Origin: Diphasiastrum complanatum
Taxonomy: Eukaryota > Streptophyta > Lycopodiopsida > Lycopodiales > Lycopodiaceae
Assembly (NCBI GenBank): GCA_029204225.1
Contig: CM055100.1
Coordinates: 9,460,481-9,524,480 of the forward strand
DNA length: 64,000 bases
Direction of reading: 5' to 3'
In this document: positions 24,801 to 38,800 of the stretch, one piece after another
Position numbering within the stretch: the first letter of the stretch is position 1
Layout: every line of letters begins with the position of its first letter
Program-made: the position numbers and the translations under genes
Notes under the pieces: generated by a model
What the model was told of the DNA's origin: nothing
Databases searched by the model: none
Seen by the model: only the letters and a program-made list of their open reading frames with translations

Positions 24801-26782
24801 CTCCTTGATAATTCTCTTTTCTTCCTACTTCTCCCCCTTTTTAACAGGAAATGCCATGAGTTTCCAAGGGGTGCAGATCATTTGAGATTTGCCTAGGAGA
24901 AGAGTCTAAGAAGAGATCCGAGAAAATCTTGAAAGCCAAAAGAAGTGTTGCATTAGTGTAAGCAAATACCAATGATTTCCCAACACGGCGACTAAACCAA
25001 AGATCTTCTTGGTTACCAAGCTTGAGAATTAACCCATAAATCAGAAAAGGATTTTTTTTAAAAAAAAAAATTAAGCAAGGAAAACAATTTTTAGAAAACA
25101 GTTCCATTAACCATTTCTGTGACATCGTCCATGGTCAACGGGTAATCAAAATTACCTTCCAAGGAATCACAAAAAATCGGGTTAATAATGTGTTCAGAAA
25201 TTCACTAATATATCCTTTATAAAGAAATAGCATGCCGAGTTCCCGGTTTTGTAAATTTGAGATATCCAAAAAAAAGGGGTCATGACCAATATCTCAAATT
25301 TCCGACAAAACACCCGTTTTATGACCGATAGTATTTGGCATCTCTAAGATTTACGGCCATACTATGGTCATCTGATCCAGTTAGTTTCAGATCTTCATTT
25401 TGGAATTGTCTGCGTCCCATACCACAGGTTCTTCCACCACGAAGGCCCTCCACTTCCTGATCAAAGTCTCAATATAATACAAGTATATGAAGTTCTTGGA
25501 ATCAATAACAAATGCCAACTTCATAAAACAACTACAAATCATACATTCTTTCGCCTCTCTTCACAATCTTTACGGTCACTAAAAGGATCAAAGTATACAT
25601 GCCTTGAGTGACAGATTAAAAAATCGGGAAGAATGAACCGGCTTTTTCTTGTTCTTAACAACAAATAGTGTTGGTACGCCCACGGCTTCAATCATATCAA
25701 GAAACAACTTTTTCGTTCCATTTCAGTTTCCATCGTAGGCTTCTGGGCCGTTTTTAGTCGTGTCCGATTCCGACATCTTGGTCAAAAAATCCAAGAACTC
25801 CTGTTCTCGATTTCCCACAGCAGTTAATTAAAGCGAATATACATTTCGTCAATTATGAAAAAGCCTTCCGGAATCCCCCACCAGGAGTTCAGCCCAGTCA
25901 GAGCTCTATGGGTTGCATCCTCCCCCACGAGAAGGCTTACCCAAAGCAAAAAACCGACGAAATTCTCTCGTTTTATTCTGGGACGTTGTGTAAGCTAACA
26001 AGCTCGCCCAACGGTTTATCCAGTCATCGACAACTTCGGGGCTTTTAATCACCGGCAAAATTTTTGTTTATTAGCCCAAGTTGTAAATCATAATGGTTAA
26101 CTATTGAATAGATTTTGCATTCGTTTTTTTCTATTTGTTGCTAAGATGAAATTCCAACACAACATGGTCCAAAAATTTCAACCGTGTTAAATATTTTTAG
26201 GGGATCATCACTATCGAGTGATGCCGGCCAAATGTTCATTTGCCACCCCTAACTGGAATTTCTTCCATCTTTTTTGCAAAAGAAAAATCGAAAAAATTTG
26301 AAAATTTTTTACATTCGGTTAAATCATTACAGAAATAACTTTCTAATCGAGCAACGTCCATAAAAAACACAGTTTTCAACGAACAACATCGTGCTTATAG
26401 ACTTTATACCAATGATTTTGCAAAATGGAATCTTAAGCAACAAATATGCAGAAAAAACCAATGTATGCATCGAAATCTAATTCACAAAGATTTTTTTTTT
26501 TTGGCCATTACGATTCCATAATAAATTTAATTGCATTCAATGTCATGTAGTCTATAACTACTAAAAAATTCCCATGGAAACTCCAAAAAAACGAAACAAT
26601 TATAGTCAATAGAACTTCCAATTCCCCACCCCCCCAACCTAACATGGCCACCTAAACCTATAACTCAACATAACTCAATGTTGACTAACAATTTACACCT
26701 AGCCCCCCCCCCCCCCCCCCTCTCTTCATAAACAAAAACCTCGGGGCCCGAGCAGAAAACCCATTGTCCGAGCGAGCGAGCG

Positions 26783-26837
<55 letters not shown>

Positions 26838-29800
26838 CCGAGGGGATGGCCATGGAGGTAGTCGCGTGGTTCTCTCACCATCCACTCGTTTACAAGCAGA
26901 AAGATCCGGGATTGGAGGGCGCACTGTCAAACACTGACAAGGGCGGAAATGGAAGCCCACAACTGCTGTTTTTTAGCTTTCTATAAGCAGTTTTATAACT
27001 ATTTCACATGCTTGAAGCATCAGATGCAATCTCTCTACTGTTATAGCAGATTACTAGTGCTTTTAGGGCAATTTTACAGTTGCTTAGCCTTACTTTGCTT
27101 TTACAAATGCATAAGCAATCCATTCTTACAGATTCACATATGCACAAGTTTTATTATGGCCGGAAAACAGGGTATATGCTGCCCAAATTTCTTCAAAACA
27201 CAGATTTGCAGGCTGCATATCCCTTTACCACAAGATAGGCTCTGCAATAGTTCATACCATCGCAAAGATGGCTTTACTGATTTACTCCAACCTGCAAAAC
27301 ACTGTTAATTTGAAGAAACTCCAGCATAACCTGTAAACCATCAAGAAACCGCCATGCAAATCCTGTAAAAACCACTAAAACTTGCAACCAGTGATTAGTC
27401 TTTTTTTTTGTGCTTCTTTACCTGCTTTTCCTCTTATTCAAGCCAAAACTGGCTCACAAAAAAGCAAAAGACAGCCAACAAAACCACCTAAATCACTGTT
27501 TGAAGAACAAAAAGCCGTAAAAACCAATATTTCCTCTGATTGATCCCGTTGCTAATGGAAAAGTGTCTCAAATGAAGTAAACGGCAATATAAGTGATTCA
27601 AGAAAACCAAACTTACTTCCTAATCACATATTTGAAGTGCTAAAAATCCGAATCAATTGTATACTTGGTAATACACATACCACACAACCGATTGTACCTC
27701 AAAAAAGTGATTTTCAGAAAGAAGCATTCGAATTTTTCCCACTTGTTGTCCACTCCACTAATCTTCTTAAAGAGTGTCGAGATTCCATATCACACAACGC
27801 AGAACTCCCACACAATTCGAGATTTCCACTTGAACACAAATCAATGGCAAAACGTGCTTAGAATTGGCTCTGATACCAATATAAAGTCCTCAATCCAAGG
27901 ATCCTATTCTAAGCATGCCAATCACAAGCAACACAAGGGAACCTGATAGTTGGACAAACCAACCCAACCAAACCTAGATCGAACGTGTCTAGCCCCCAAG
28001 CTATGGATCAATCACAAAGAAGAGTATGCCATCACACCAGCAGCATCCTGCCACCGGTCATGCTATCAAGCATACACTAGTGAGAGCCCAATAGGTATAC
28101 TTATACCCTCCAAGGCCCATGCACCACTAGTAGTGCACTGTTACACCTCACTGGACACCTTTGCAGCCTATCTGGGCCACATCATCCAGTAGCTCAATGA
28201 CTCACTGATAGACCATACAAATCCACCATCAAGTGTTTAGGCCTACAACCATTAATTATGACCATGTACACATAAGGGCCCCAATTCCCTTATAGTCACA
28301 ATTAACTTACGGGTTGTTGGTCTACTGGTCCCTAGCGTGGACACACTACCCGAGACCAGTCATGGGCATGACAATATCCTACTTCAATTGGTTATATAAT
28401 TTGCAATATTTTGAGTTGTATACCATAGTTCTCGCATCACCTTCTTCAAACATGACCTTCATGCTTCTACCTTTATTTGGCACTCTTAGTCCATATGGCT
28501 GATATGGTACCTCCTCTTTGTAGCAAAACCTAATAACCATTTCAACACATGGTTACATAGATGACATAGATGCACAACAATAGATCATATGATGAATAGC
28601 ATATGTATCCAGCGCAATCACAACTTGTACCTGAAGCATAGCCCAAAATCAAGTAGTAGTGCGCAACCATTGGGTTGTTCAGCTCCTTTTATGCTTCCTA
28701 CACTCTTGCTAGAGATATGTGCTCTTGTTGATGGTGTCATCACAACTATCATTGTTTATGTAGTGGTTGGCACGCATGCCCAAGTTCTAGTAGTTTCTTA
28801 TCCAACCTAATTTTGGCATTCTGAATCCATCTGTCAAGTCAGCGAAGGTTCATAATGAGGGTAACATGCTCGGCGAAGGTTCCCAAAGTGGTAGGCTTCT
28901 GAATTCTCGCCTAACTTCAAAACAGGTACTTATTGTGAAAACTAATCTTCACCCAACTCAATATAGGTAAATCCGAGTTGGATGTAGGATCTGGCAACCG
29001 GAAAAGGTTCATATGACTGTTTGTTCAAGATCTGACTAAAAAAGTGATTTTTCAAGTCATTTTCCATCAACTGCAAATACTTTCCTTCCTCTTTTGCTGA
29101 TCTGATGACTTTTTTGACTTTTGCTCATCATTCTTTTTTTTCTTCTATTTTCATTCATCATTTTTTTTTTCCATACTGTAAAAATGAGGAGATCTTTGAT
29201 CATGCTGGCTGAACTGGCTGCCAAAATTTGCGTAGTCGGCTGCCATTCACTAGGGTGTCAAATCGTCTTCCATCCAGGTGCTCCAAAATAACTGCTCCGT
29301 ACGACAGTGTTTCTTTCACTTTGTATGGTCCTTCACCTATAAATTTCAGTTTCCCTTTGATCAATTTGGTTTTATACATCAATGCTAGATCTCTTTCCTT
29401 CAGATCTTTTTTATGTAAACGGCGATCATGCCATGCCTTGCGACGAGCTTTTTCTGTTGCTAGTGCATGGACTGCCATCAATCTGGTTTCACAAAGTTTA
29501 TGCAAAGCCTCATGACGCATTTGTAAAGATTTCGCATCATCCAACCGTTCCGTTGCTGCTATGCGTAAGGATGGTACCAAAAATTCGATCGGCATAACGG
29601 CATCTTGACCATAGATAAGTTGAAATGGTGTCGGGTGTGTGATTCCTTTATAAGTTGTTTTGAATGCCCATAACGTTGCATGAAGTTTATGTTCCCAATC
29701 AAAACGACTTGCTATAACTGTTTTTGTCACAATAGTGCAAAGAATCTTATTGGAAGATTCTGCTTGTCCATTACCCCTCGGATAATACGGAGGGAGTACT

Positions 29801-32800
29801 AAACCGATGAATAACAAAAAAGTCTTCCAATAGACACGTTTCATTGACAAAGTGCATTCCACGATCACTTAAAATCTAGATAGGACATCCAAATCTGACA
29901 ATGATATTCTCGTATAAGAACTTAGCCGTAGTCTTTGCATCGACAACTCTAACTGTTCTTGCTTCGACCCACTTGGTCATATAATCTGTTGCTACGATGA
30001 TATATCTGGCTTGAGAACCTCTTGTCGTAGGATGAATAGGACCAACATAGTCAAGTTCCCATTTTTCAAACGGTGCTTGTGAAAGAACCGAATGCAAAGT
30101 TTCATAGTTCTGCTTCGTAAGACGACGTACTCGTTGACATACATCACATGACTGAATAAAGTTTTCTGTATCCTTATGAAGTGTAAGCCACCAACACCCT
30201 AATTGTAAAATTTTCCGAACAGTGATATCAGTTGAAAAATGTCCACCTCCCATCCCATCATGTGAAAACATGATTTGGTCAGGTACTTCGTGTGGCAAAA
30301 CACATCTTCTTAAAATATCATCCATTCCACGATGATACAATTGGCCAGCAATCAAATGATAAGGTTGTGCCTTAACAATCAATTGTTTCTTTTGAACTTT
30401 TCTCAAAGAGTCATTAGGTTGGCCTAACATCAGATATTCAACAATATTTGTTGCCCACTCAGGTACTGCTTCAACATAAAATAATGCAGTATCTGATAGT
30501 TCATCATCCACTTCAGTGTTGACTGGTGCTATCTGGATTCTTGAGACATGATCGGCAAGATAATGTTGTCTACCTTTTCGAACCACAACTCGAAAATCAA
30601 ATTCAATTAGTAGTAGTGGCCACCTTGCAATGCGTCCCATATTGCATGTCTTGTTTACTAGATAAAGCAATGGTTGATGGTCGGTATAAAATGCAAAATG
30701 TGTCGCCATTAGATAATAACGACATTTCTTCACGAAAAATACCATGGCCAACGTTTCTCTTTCTGTTGTTATCCGCAAAGAACAAAATGAATATCTGATG
30801 ATAGTTCGCATGACCCATGAAAATAAAAACTCCTCGAATTGTTCCTGGAGGCAGTAGCTCCACAACGACTTTGATTTTGGAAAAATCTGTAGCAATGCCA
30901 TGTCTCGATATCACATGTCCAAGAACAACTCCATGAGTAGCGACAACGTTCAAATACTTTTTCCAAGTCTGTATCTGTATCAGCACTATGGACTCCAAGA
31001 TCATCCAAGTAAATTTCAAGGAAATTCTGCAAATAGTCTTTGAAGGCAAACTGCATCACTCTCTGAAATGAACTAGGTGCATTACATAGTCCAAACGGCA
31101 TAACTTGTTCCCCATTCCGTTGCAAAAGTTGTTTTATGTCGATCCGCCGGTGCGATTTTAACTTGGTTATAACCACTGAATCCATTCAAAAAACTGTAGG
31201 CTTCCACTCCAGCAAGGCGATCCAATATGCAATCTGTAAAGGGCAACAAAAAGTGATCCTTTCGCGTCACTTTGTTCAATGCTTTGAGATTCACACAAAT
31301 TCTCATCTTCCCATTTTTCTTAGGAATGACAACAATTGGCGAAACCCATTCAGTATGCTCAATTTCGTAAATAAAATCTGCTTCTTCAAGTAATCTTTGT
31401 AACTCCTTGATAAGATCAGTAACATTCAGATTACAGCGATAGAATCTTGTTGGAACTGCATTAGGAATCAAGGGTATTGTATGCTCAATCACTGATGTCG
31501 GAATCCCTTTTAGATCCTTGTATGTCCAAGCAAAACAATCTTGATATTTAATCAACAACTTCCTCAACGCTTGAAACTGTTCTGGGGTAATTTGTATTCC
31601 AACCTGAACAATCTTCTCTGGTTCTCCTGGTTCAACAAGATTCATAGGCTGAGTTCTAGCTGGTCCATCATAAACTTCTAGTGTTTCTGGCACTTGATCC
31701 TCAGGTTCACGATGAGCTTTCAGTAACATAATAACAACGTCATCCAAGGTGTAGCGTTTGAAATGCTCTGACATATCATGTTAGATTGCATCTGACTGTT
31801 CTTTTTCAAAAGGATTAACCTTGGATCTTCATTTAGCTTTCTTGGCAAGAATCGTTCGAGGAGGTGATGACTTCCTAGAAGATGAGGTTTTCTTAGAAGG
31901 TGAAGACTTCCTAGAAGATGATGTCTTGCGAGAATTCTAACTTGAAGAGTCATCCTTGATCTTCCCTTTTCCTTTATCCAATAAAGGCGGTACATCTTTT
32001 GGTTCAGCTGTCAAAACTGCTTCTCGTGATGAACTTTTCCATTTCAGAACCATGTTATAATGTTGCTTAGCTTGCTTCTTCACCATTGGTCCTGTATCTT
32101 TTCCTTCCTTCAATATAACTGCTTTCGGCGGTTTTATTGCCGATTCATCAGGAATCTCGTGAACTACAAACTTGTAGGATCCATATGATTTAAAATCTGC
32201 TCATCAGTAAGTTCTGCATTTTCATCATAAGATAGGGCGTGACTAACGTGAATGAGTTCATCTTCAATAGAATCTAGAATTGGATCGGTTTATATCCATG
32301 CCACATTCATCATATTCACTGGGAATGTAATCAGCGTATCCAAAGTTCAATCAGGTGAAGGAATCTCGCTCCAGCTCTGATTGGTCATCTCGTTGACACA
32401 TATATCCTGCTATACAATCCACTATAGCAAGAGCTTGATTCCAATTAACAGTATCTGTTTGAGAGTCATAATGAACTCCCAAAGTTTTTACTTGTCGATC
32501 ACAAGTATATCCATTGTTGATGAATCATCATCCCCTTTTTGGACCACTGGCTTGATTGTCCAAGTGATTGGATCAACTTTGACTGCACGCTCACGATTCT
32601 CAAATGTAATCTTTCCGGTCCCCCAGTTATGAATTACTTGCGCAACTCGTAACCATGGACGTCCCAATAAAATACGATAGACGTTTGGTGCATCAGGTAA
32701 GTCCATTACTACAAAAGTAATGACAAACTGAACTCCAGCAATCTTGACAGGTATGTCTTCCACTATGCCCTTAGGATGAACTGTAGTCTGATCAGCTAGC

Positions 32801-35800
32801 TTGAGAGCATAAGTTGCAGGCTTCATCTGTAATAGATCCTAACACCATAGTAGGGCAAACACTAACTGATCCACCCAACCTTGCCTACCCCCTGATATAG
32901 AGTAAGCCCCTCCTAGCCCAGTGTGAGGACTGGTAGCATGCAACTGCCAAGTGTCAGCCACGTGTCACTGATGTGGCCGACTGCACGTCGAGACCCAGCT
33001 CGGGGACCTATCCTGCTGACAGGGTCCCTAGGCTGTGTTAGGCCCGCCATGGCTATGGACCGTGCTGGGGCACACTACTCACACTATCTTGCCCTGTTGG
33101 TCGTGTACGCTAGACACGACCCTGACTGTGGTATCTGACCTATCTGTGTTCTAGGGTTCGGCACTGGTTACGAGCTCGTAACACTCCCTCTCCCTTAAGA
33201 ACCGTCTTGGTCCTCTAAGACAAAGTCTGGAATCTTGCGAAGGACGCTGCCTCTTTCCCAAGTGGCATTCTCAACAGGCTGATCATTCCACTTAACCAGA
33301 TATTCTCGGTATAGAGTATGACGAGTCTGCGTCTCTCTACTATCAAGAATCTCCTCTGGTTCACGTGGAGGTTGTTGAGGATCCAATGGGAGAACTAGAA
33401 CACTGTCCCCTACCAGATTTTCTGATCTGGCTAAGGCTTTTCATAACTGACTTACATGAAAGACTGGAAAAACCTTACTGCTGTGTGGGAGTTCTAGTTC
33501 ATAGGTGACCTCGCCTAGTCTCCTACTGATGGTAAAGGGACCATAATACCTTGGAGACAACTTAGCACACACTCCTGATTTGAGGGTTTTAGAGTCAACT
33601 GGAACTCTCAAGTAGACTTTCTCACCAGCGGAGAACTGCACATCCCGTCTGTGTGGATCTGCATAATGCCTGGCTCGATCCTGGGACTGCCTAATGCTAC
33701 GCTTAGCATGTTCTATCATCTGGTTTAGGTCCTCTAAAAAGTTTCTGGCTGCTTCAACTTTTTCTTGTTTAAACCCTACAGCTGTGGGTGAGAGTGGTTG
33801 AAAACCATACATCAGCATAAATGGGCTGTATCCCGTAGCTGAATGTTTGGTACTGTTGTAAGCAAACTCTAATATTGAGAGATACTCCTCCCAATTAGTC
33901 TGCTTTGTTAACTGCCTAGTTATTTCTTCATCCTCTGTTCGGCTGACCCGATACGGAGGTTTAGAAACAGGTGCTATACTTGGTACTAGGTTTATTACAT
34001 GATCTACCTCTCTGCTAGGTGGTAAACCATGTGGCAAATCTTCAGGAAAAACATCTTTAAATTTAGACAATAAAATTTTTAATTTACTGATTTTCTGCTG
34101 TATAGAACTGGAAATAGAAACTTCAGGAATAAACTGAAAGTCACATAAGAATACCTGATGGTCTTCGTCTCCGATTAGCTGACAGAGCTCTGAACTGCAG
34201 ACCATAGGACTGTTGGGAACATCATGCTCCCCATGCAACTGGATCTCTCGGCCTTTATGCTGAAAGCTGAGAGTGTTTTCCTGATAATTTCTGTGGAGGG
34301 AAGGTCCTAAACTGTAGAGCCAATCTCTCCCAAGAACAATGTCTGTGCGATCCAGGTGCATTATCTCAAAGTTTATTTTATCTTGGTACCCCTGAATACC
34401 TAGATTCAAATTACTTACCATATTTTCCCATATTTTTTTATCTTCACCCTTAGCCAATGAAACTATGTACCTATGCTGACTAGGTACTTCTGGAAGTTTA
34501 AGCTTTTTAACCAGGGTGTAGTTGATGAAATTATGGGTTGCCCCATCATCAACCATTACTCTTACTGACTGGTTACCAACTTTCCCATGCATACGTACTA
34601 GGTCATGCGGCCCAAAGCTGAAGGGTCTCGCTAGCATTGCAGAGGTCAGCTGGCAACAGTGTTCATGATCTTCATGATACACTTTGATCTCGGAAGCTGC
34701 CGAGTCACTAGGGAAACATACAGTCTGAACAAGATGAACTTGTTTATCTTTTTTATCTTTTTTTGTGAAAGGCCCCCTGGGACACTGTCTAACTGTGTGT
34801 CCCTTGCCCATACACACAAAGCACAAACGTTCCTGTTTGGCTTTCTCAAAATCATCTGGTTTTAAGGGCTGTATGAGTGAAGGGCGTTTCTGAGGAGCTT
34901 CACTTTTAAATTTTTCTTCTTTCTTTCTTTTTAAAAATTTCTTTTTGAATTGAAAATCTTTTTGAGGAGGCTGCTTAGAAAGGGGATGCTGTCTCGCCCT
35001 CTTCCTACCTACTGAATCATCATAGATTTGAGCATATCTGAGAGCTTGCTCAAGGGTAGTAGGCGAGTTTCTCTGGACCTCTACTTTATATTCATCTTTG
35101 AGGCCACGGACAAATCCCCTAATTTTCTGATAATCGTCCATATTTTTAATCTTTGAAATTGCTTCTCGATACTGCGAGATATATTGGATGAGGGACTTGT
35201 CCATTACTGTTCTTTCCCAGGCTTCCCAAGCTCTATCAAGTTCATTTTCGGGTAGGAATTCTCTTAGGAAGGCTTCTTCAAAAGCTTTCCATGACCGGGG
35301 AGTCTGTCCAGTCTCCTGGAGATTTAACCACCACTTATAGGCCATGGGCCCTAAGGTAAAACTGGCCTCAATAGCTTGCAAATGGTCAAGGGTCTGTTTA
35401 AGAGCATGAATGTTCTTCCATTTGCTGAGGAAGGTTTGTGGAATGTCTGCATTTCTATCCTTCTCTTCCCCATTAAAAGTAGGAGGCTTTAAATCTTTAA
35501 AAACACTGGGGTGAGACCGTAAAGACTCACCCGAAACTGATGGAAGTGGAGAAGGGGACAACTGAGAAGTGGAGGGAAGGCTTCCTTTCGCGGAACTCAA
35601 GATCAAGTTTTTGAGTTCAACGATGAGTCGTCCACACTGGACTTGAAATTGGCTAATGCCAACTTCAGTTCATCCACTTCTGTTACCAATTGGAGAAACT
35701 GCTCCTTGGTAACCAGTTCGTCGAGTTCTTCGGCGAACTGTTCCTATTCTTCCATTTCCATAGGTTCTTTCCCTTTACTGTAAGCCAAGGCTTCTGTTTC

Positions 35801-38800
35801 AAGTTCGTCGAAGCCTCTCTCCGGGGGTTGATCAGGTCCCTGAGGAGTGGTCATCTTCGGAACTGAAAAAGAGGTACCTTAACTTCTGATAAAAAAAAGT
35901 CAAAAGACTAATTTACAACTGTGCAAGGGAAGGAAAGAAAACTTAGCTCTTTCTGAGAATTGTACTTCCACAGAGAGAATCAAGAAAAGCCCTCTCAGCT
36001 CTTCCTCAATTGCTTTCAGACCTGCTGTTCAGAAAAAATCAGAGATTAGGGTACCAAGAAAAAGAAACAAACTTCTGATTTGTCTTGACCCCTTCCCTCG
36101 CTGTCTGAGGTGTATACTTTTAGCTCCAAATTTTCCGTTTTAGAACCCGAAAACAGCTGCAAACTCCTGGTTTCTGACCAAAGACCTCCCTCGCTGCCAG
36201 GGTAGCGGTCAATATGTCTTCAAAATCACATTTGAAGAGTTGAAAACAGTGGGAATAATCTGATTTGGGTCTTTGAGGACCCTCGCTATCTGTCTTCCAG
36301 AACTGTGGCTCCAAAGAAAATCGGGATTTGGGCCTAACTTCCCTGGGAAATTCTGATTTGGAGTGTGCTCCTCACTCGCTGCCAGGCAAGTAGCTTCCCT
36401 GCTCGAAATCCCTACGATTTGAGGCTCACCTCTACTGCAAAAGATCAGATTAAACAAGAACCCACAGCGTTGGATCTGTACATTCCTTCCTCTCCAGATT
36501 CCGCTCAGATCTTAGCAAGTTCCTCCTGTAAATCAGAACTAGATCAGCTAAACTACAGCGATGGATCTATGCTACAATACAGTTTTGATTTTTTTTCTCA
36601 GATGGCTTGGAATTGCACTGAAATTTCCAGGTTAAATAGCTGTCTCTATAGCGATTTCTCTCCTCTATGCCTTTCTGAAAATCTCCAAGAATTTTCCTAT
36701 CCTCTGATAAATTTTTCTACTGCTGCTACTCAGCTCCCAAAGATGGAGATGGCTCTGATACCAGTGTAATAGATCCTAACACCATAGTAGGGCAAACACT
36801 AACTGATCCACCCAACCTTCCTACCCCCTGATATAGAGTAAGCCCCTCCTAGCCCAGTGTGAGGACTGGTAGCATGCAACTGCCAAGTGTCGGCCACGTG
36901 TCACTAACGTGGCCGACTGCACGTCGAGACCCAACTGGGGGCCCTATCCTGCTGACAGGGTCCCTAGACTGTGTTAGGCCCGCCATGGCTATGGACCGTG
37001 CTGGGGCACACTACTCAAACTGTCTTGCCCTGTTGGTCGTGTACGCTGGACACGACCCTGACTGTGGTATCTGACCTATCTGTGTTCTCTAGGGTTCGGC
37101 ACTGGTTACGAGCTCGTAACATCATCCTTGTAAGGCCCCATTTGGCACATAGCTTTGTTGAAATCAGGTTAACTCCTGAACCTCCATCTATCATGGCTGC
37201 CTCTTTACCAAACTGTTTGTGTTGTATTGGCAGGGTGATGTTTCTTTGCTCACTTTCCCAGGCTGCCCCTACATTTAGTACTTCGTTTGATTCTTCAAAC
37301 TCAGCGCAAAATAGTGGCTCCTGCTGGACTGTTGGTTCAATCTGAGTCAATTTCTCCGCTGATACTTCTTTTGCTTGAGGCACCAACTTAAGAGATTCTC
37401 CCAATGTGATATCCATCTTGCTAGATAGAATATTCACTATCAGTTCTGTTTGCGGTGCTTCAGGTTCTGTCATCTTGAAGGGTTCTTCATGATCTATATC
37501 CATGAGATCTTGGACTACTAGAATGGACTCCATCTACATAGTTGGATAAGTTAGGCTTCTCACTAGAATTCAACAAAAACCTACTAATGGAAGTCATTTT
37601 GATGGAAACACAAAAAAGAGAGACGGATGGATGATCAGACTTGGTATTCCAACTATTTGGAACCTAAATTGAAAGTTCTATGTCAATTTAGCAAAATATA
37701 TGTAGATCTTGACCCTTTGAAAACATCCACCAAAAAACAATGTGCTTGGAAACTAAAAGTTGATGAAAACTTGATAAAACAAGATCTAGGTACAAAACCA
37801 AGATTTGAAACAACCAAGTTCAAACTTAATCACTCTTTATACACTCACAAAGGTGCTCTCATTCCTCCATTAGATCTGGATCAGATTAATCTTCATGAAT
37901 CAAATACATCTACCTACCAATTTCACACAATTCAAGCCAATTTCCAAACAAGCATGGCACTACCCCAAAAACTAACGTATGAAGCAACTTATCAAACGTA
38001 AATGGACTGATTTTTGAGCTAAAAATGTGTTACTTCAAGCTCCTTTATAGGTCTCTCAGTTTTGACCTATTATTAGGGATTATAGCGGCTGACCGAACCC
38101 TAATCAAGACTCAAATAATTGGCCTTAATCCATGGCATCACCTCCTCTGCCTCTTTGTCAAAAACCATGAATTACTCCATCTCCAAGATTTATGCAATGA
38201 CTTCACACGGTATAGCCACAAGTTATGGGCTGATACAGATGATATGATTAATGTACTAATGATTAAAATAAAATGCAAGTGGTAGCTAAGTGACCAACCA
38301 AGTCATGTAACCAAAATCTAGCTAGTCTAGTTTTGGTAGCTTTCACACTAGCATTACCAAATTGTATTTACAACTCTAACCGAGGGGGGCATGTGTTATT
38401 CGCACATGTATGGGGCCATCTAGATATTATTCTATATAGTTGCAAATCCTATATAAACTAGGCTTTGACCGATAGTTAACCCATGACTCAAGTGCCACAT
38501 AGGCAAGAATGGTAAGTTATTCTGAATGGATTAAACCCCTAGAAGTGCAAAAAAAAAAGGGCCCTCTTTTATTCCAAAAAGGCTGTGATGTTTTCAAGTT
38601 TGCATGAAGGGCAAAATGTTTGAGAACTTTTGCATGAATAAAACCCTACCCTAGCTTAAGATGGACGTTATAGTGCAGTTTGTGGTCAAAATGGTTTTGA
38701 AATATGCATTATGATTTGAAAAGTTTGAGCATCACATTGCAAAGTCTTAAGAAGAGAGTGGTACAAATATACAAGATGATATGCAAAATGTTAGAGAAAA

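Larger units (their letters stand above)
21911..28373 (-). mobile_element. Element D: complete LTR element with a mostly non-coding interior
   Basis: Two 494-bp LTRs (21911-22404 and 27880-28373) with few differences enclose 5.5 kb. The minus-strand PBS (TGGTATCAGAGCCA, initiator-Met tRNA) sits next to the right LTR and a polypurine tract (CGGGGGAAGAA) next to the left one, so transcription is on the minus strand. Flanking bases TTATC and ATATC agree at four of five positions. The only protein remnant is the integrase C-terminus and chromodomain; gag, protease, RT and RNase H are absent. It would depend on proteins from relatives such as E. Confidence 0.9.
32828..37121 (-). mobile_element. 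Element B: complete but internally deleted chromovirus
   Basis: LTRs 32828-33183 and 36765-37121 enclose a minus-strand element with PBS at 36750-36763, gag, protease, integrase tail and chromodomain, and a polypurine tract at 33184-33197. Both flanks carry TCATC (32823-32827 and 37122-37126), a perfect target duplication; removing B and one copy restores the protease frame of C. Relative to element A, RT, RNase H and the integrase core (about 2.1 kb) are missing. The LTRs differ at about ten positions plus two small indels. Confidence 0.95.
29200..37560 (-). mobile_element. Element C: Tat/Athila-like Ty3/gypsy pol, split by element B
   Basis: Protease, RT, RNase H and integrase in order on the minus strand, broken by frameshifts, with no chromodomain. 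The RT wording (F-S-G-Y-N-Q-V, Y-L-D-D-L) and the integrase wording (W-E-L-D-Y-V-G-P-I) are typical of the non-chromovirus Tat/Athila branch. No gag and no LTRs are found; upstream of the protease start near 37533 the similarity stops. Element B sits inside the protease at the codon after T-R-M. Confidence 0.88.

Noticed and set aside
26665-26960. Ser-Leu repeat proteins over the GA tract
   Set aside because: Translation of a microsatellite, no gene.
36750-36763. TGGTATCAGAGCCA-type sites as tRNA gene parts
   Set aside because: They are primer-binding sites next to LTRs; no cloverleaf surrounds them, and no tRNA or rRNA gene was seen in the window.
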